Origin: a virus
IMG/VR virus record: IMGVR_UViG_3300022748_000015
Location: 60,827-124,826 of that record
DNA: 64,000 nt
Direction: 5' to 3' (one strand)
Shown: one piece after another, positions 62,003-64,000 of the stretch
Numbering within the stretch: position 1 is the first letter of the stretch
Layout of the letters: the number at the start of each line of letters is the position of its first letter
Position numbers and translations under genes: made by a program
Notes under the pieces: model-generated
Database searches by the model: none
What the model saw: only the letters and a program-made list of their open reading frames with translations
What the model was told of the DNA's origin: nothing

Positions 62003-62922
62003 TGAACCGTGCTATAGTTACATCTTTCGACGGGAACTACTTTCAGTACTCGATGGTTCTTGCTAGATCTTTAGCGGATAACTATAACGGCGGCGAGCGC
62101 CTTGAGTTAATCTGTCTAGTCCCCCTTGACTTAGCGGCCCGCGAAGAAGAGTACGTATCGAAGGTTGACCGTCGTGAGAAGTTACGGATCCAGTTCCGGA
62201 GCTCAACTTCTTACGAACAGTTAGTAGCTAGCGGCCGGTATAACTTCGACAAGATTCCACATATCACAAGTAATGCAATGCAGCGGATCTTCATGGCCGC
62301 AACTTTGCACGAATATGATGACGTCTTGTATATTGATCCGGACTGCATGATCACCAGGGACATCCGGCCTGCACTCGAGTATCCACTTGTGAATAAGTTT
62401 CTGGCCACCGTTGAAAGTGACGGCTCGTCGTTAACAGTGTTTGATGATCCTGACCGAGCCTACTTTGGAAACGGTGTGTTCATCACATCACTTGAATACT
62501 GGAGAGCGGCCCGGATAGAAGAGAAGATGCTGAGCTACTTAACGGATCCTTCTTACGAAGAGACGGCCTGCATCGAACAAGATCTGATGAACCGTTTCTT
62601 ATTTGATGTTTGGTCCCCGCTGCCAGTATCTTTCAATTACCGGTGGGAGTTTGTTGAACTTGGCGGCCCGTTTAGAGGATCATTCCCGTTGATCTTTCAC
62701 TTCATCGGAAGCTACAAACCGTGGATCCAATACGGAAACACAACTTCATTCGAAGCGGCCTGGAGAAAGATCTACCTGGACATGTTCCCGGATGCAACTT
62801 TCAACGGACCTACTCCAGGATCAAATGATCTATCAGCATTCGAGGAATCCTGGCGTAAGAAGACTCAACAGCTTTTTCCTGAGCTAGGATTAATTCTCAA
62901 GGAGCACAATCTTCATGACTAA
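62002..62922 (+). CDS. Family 8 glycosyltransferase
   Basis: 306 aa, coupled to the previous gene (TAATGA). AIVTSFDGNYFQYSMVLARSL, LYIDPDCMI with the metal motif D112-P-D114, YFGNGVFI and HFIGSYKPW are GT8 signatures. Uses a UDP-sugar; acceptor unknown. Could glycosylate virion proteins or host wall polymers. Overlaps the next gene by 8 nt. Confidence 0.9.
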   Translation: MNRAIVTSFDGNYFQYSMVLARSLADNYNGGERLELICLVPLDLAAREEEYVSKVDRREKLRIQFRSSTSYEQLVASGRYNFDKIPHITSNAMQRIFMAATLHEYDDVLYIDPDCMITRDIRPALEYPLVNKFLATVESDGSSLTVFDDPDRAYFGNGVFITSLEYWRAARIEEKMLSYLTDPSYEETACIEQDLMNRFLFDVWSPLPVSFNYRWEFVELGGPFRGSFPLIFHFIGSYKPWIQYGNTTSFEAAWRKIYLDMFPDATFNGPTPGSNDLSAFEESWRKKTQQLFPELGLILKEHNLHD

Positions 62923-63100
62923 TGAAATCAACCAAGCGGCCCGGTCTCTCTACGAGAACCTCAAAGCGGATATCAACAATGCATCAACCAGACTCGAGCA
63001 CGTAAGGTTGACAGCTCTTGCGCAAGAAGCAGAGAACCTGGTAGCATTACTCGATGAGATCGAAACGGATCTCCAGGAAGGAACCACATCACATGAGTGA
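62915..63100 (+). CDS. Small coiled-coil protein
   Basis: 61 aa. EINQAARSLYENLKADINNASTRLEHVRLTALAQEAENLVALLDEIETDL. Helical heptads, unknown function. Overlaps both neighbours by 8 nt. Confidence 0.7.
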   Translation: MTNEINQAARSLYENLKADINNASTRLEHVRLTALAQEAENLVALLDEIETDLQEGTTSHE

Positions 63101-63308
63101 TTCAATTAAGCTCAGCCTGGTAAAGACCATCTCTTGGCACGTCCTTCATTTCTTGATGGCCGGCCTGATTGCTTTGGTTATTACCCATCGGTTTGACTTT
63201 GCAGCAATGATTGCATCAGCTGAGCTCATCTGGGAGTCGATCACATTCTTTGCTCACGAGAGAGTCTGGGCCCGCATTCGTTCAAAGCGTGCGGCCCGCC
63301 GCAGCTAA
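63093..63308 (+). CDS. DUF2061 membrane protein
   Basis: 71 aa from the ATG at 63093 (overlapping ATGAGTGA). LVKTISWHVLHFLMAGLIALVITHRFDFAAMIASAELIWESITFFAHERVWARI has two hydrophobic segments and the DUF2061 HERxW motif. A small inner-membrane protein of unknown function; occurs in some phages. Confidence 0.85.
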   Translation: MSDSIKLSLVKTISWHVLHFLMAGLIALVITHRFDFAAMIASAELIWESITFFAHERVWARIRSKRAARRS

Positions 63309-63344
63309 CAACATCTGATGAGCACTATGTGCTAAGATCGGATC

Positions 63345-64000
63345 ATGACCAAGAAGACGAAGGACCTTACTGCAGCCGTTCTACTAACGGCCCGCAAGTA
63401 CTTAGGCTATACGTCCGAAATCTTAGGTAAAACAAGTTTCGGTGAGCGCACCGGATATACAACAGCCCCATGGGCTGGAGCATTCATCGACGTAGTCCTC
63501 CGGGAGAGCGGTCTACGTACGGTACCTAGCTTTATGTATACACCGGCAGCGCTCGCCGAATTCCTACGTAACGGCCAGGTCTCTAAGAAACCACGGCCAG
63601 GGGATATCGCGATATTCAACTTCGCATCAACCACGGCGAGCGCCTTCTCTCAACCGCACGCGGGTATTGTTACCGACGTCCGTCATCTTAAGAACACCGG
63701 CATGTTTACTACCATCGAAGGAAATACGACGGGCCAGTCTTCTTACCAGGACAAAGACGGCGTGCATCAGAAGGTTAGACATCTAACGGATGTTGTTGTG
63801 TTCTGCCGGATCGAGTCCCGCGGCTCACTTCTAACGAAGCTTTATATGAAGCTCAGCCGCAGCGGCCCGGATAAGCTAGAACTCCAGGACCTGGAAGAAG
63901 CGGCCCGGATACAAGAAACGGTTAGTGCGAAGTTAGTGCGGCCAGGTACCAAGAACAAATCCATCAAGCTTGTGCAGCTAGCACTAAGCACAGTGACGGA
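63345..64000 (+). CDS. CHAP-domain-like protein lacking the catalytic Cys, C-terminus off window
   Basis: At least 218 aa; open to the window edge. YTTAPWAGAFIDVVLRESGL (about 38-57), PRPGDIAIFNF, QPHAGIVTDV and EGNTTG follow the CHAP peptidoglycan hydrolase fold. The nucleophile position of P-W-C-x-x-F is Ala44 (codon 63474-63476); the His of HAGIVTDV is kept. A second basic region (KLYMKLSRSGPDKLELQDLEEAARIQ...KSIKLVQLAL) follows. May bind rather than cut the wall. No endolysin genes flank it. Confidence 0.82.
   Translation, partial: MTKKTKDLTAAVLLTARKYLGYTSEILGKTSFGERTGYTTAPWAGAFIDVVLRESGLRTVPSFMYTPAALAEFLRNGQVSKKPRPGDIAIFNFASTTASAFSQPHAGIVTDVRHLKNTGMFTTIEGNTTGQSSYQDKDGVHQKVRHLTDVVVFCRIESRGSLLTKLYMKLSRSGPDKLELQDLEEAARIQETVSAKLVRPGTKNKSIKLVQLALSTVT

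Overview
The window is part of a large double-stranded DNA bacteriophage genome with moderate-to-low GC. Several genes point to an actinobacterial host: a WhiB-family regulator (31017-31346), a DUF3039 protein (25351-25602), a PIN-PhoH fusion, and many small zinc-binding proteins of types common in actinophages. The low GC, the long collagen-like fibre genes and the crowd of 2-oxoglutarate/Fe(II) (2OG) oxygenases resemble phages of aquatic, streamlined actinobacteria; that ecological placement is inference. No integrase, capsid, portal or DNA polymerase gene is visible.

Layout. (A) 1-25235, minus strand: virion adhesion and fibre genes. There are two cassettes, each with a small DQG-type beta protein (9485-9847 and 24873-25235) as its first gene, followed by collagen-like Gly-Pro-Thr or repeat-rich fibre proteins. 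Also here are a Cys-rich beta protein, FN3 proteins and a Phe-Phe-Pro-Pro repeat protein. Between the cassettes (9914-18590) lies a tightly overlapping block of eight 2OG-oxygenase-like genes, two DUF6065-like genes and a Skp1-type GlcNAc-transferase-like gene. (B) 25351-30749: DUF3039, then nrdH-nrdI-nrdE-nrdF on the plus strand, and convergent PIN-PhoH. (C) 30809-37206: FmdB-like and WhiB-like proteins, a holin-like membrane protein, tmRNA, ten tRNAs, structured noncoding stretches, dUTPase, a shortened homoserine-dehydrogenase-like protein, an HNH endonuclease and a pyrimidine-dimer glycosylase. (D) 37222-44778: five more 2OG-oxygenase-like genes (a sixth is at 34501), ThyX, a peroxiredoxin, a DUF4406-dNMP kinase fusion and a methyltransferase. 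(E) 44838-52963: a secreted subtilase, then a plus-strand run of small mostly unknown genes with a metallophosphoesterase, a T5orf172/GIY-YIG-like protein and thioredoxin. (F) 53094-58107, minus strand: M23 endolysin, holin candidate and a 1076-residue coiled-coil/PA14 surface protein. (G) 58108-58710: noncoding, with three inverted repeats of identical geometry. (H) 58711-60819: small plus-strand genes. (I) 60820-64000: noncoding region with strong palindromes, then a more GC-rich segment with a small-terminase candidate, a GT8 glycosyltransferase, a DUF2061 protein and a CHAP-like protein whose expected catalytic Cys is Ala.

How the genes may work together. NrdHIEF, ThyX, dUTPase and dNMP kinase supply dNTPs. 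tmRNA, tRNAs and WhiB adjust host translation and transcription. The most striking idea is that the collagen-like and Pro-rich virion proteins are substrates for the co-oriented prolyl/lysyl-hydroxylase-like enzymes and the Skp1-type GlcNAc transferase. That would be a phage pathway making hydroxylated, glycosylated fibres, comparable to collagen modification in mimivirus. The pairing of enzymes and candidate substrates is seen in the sequence; the activity is inferred.
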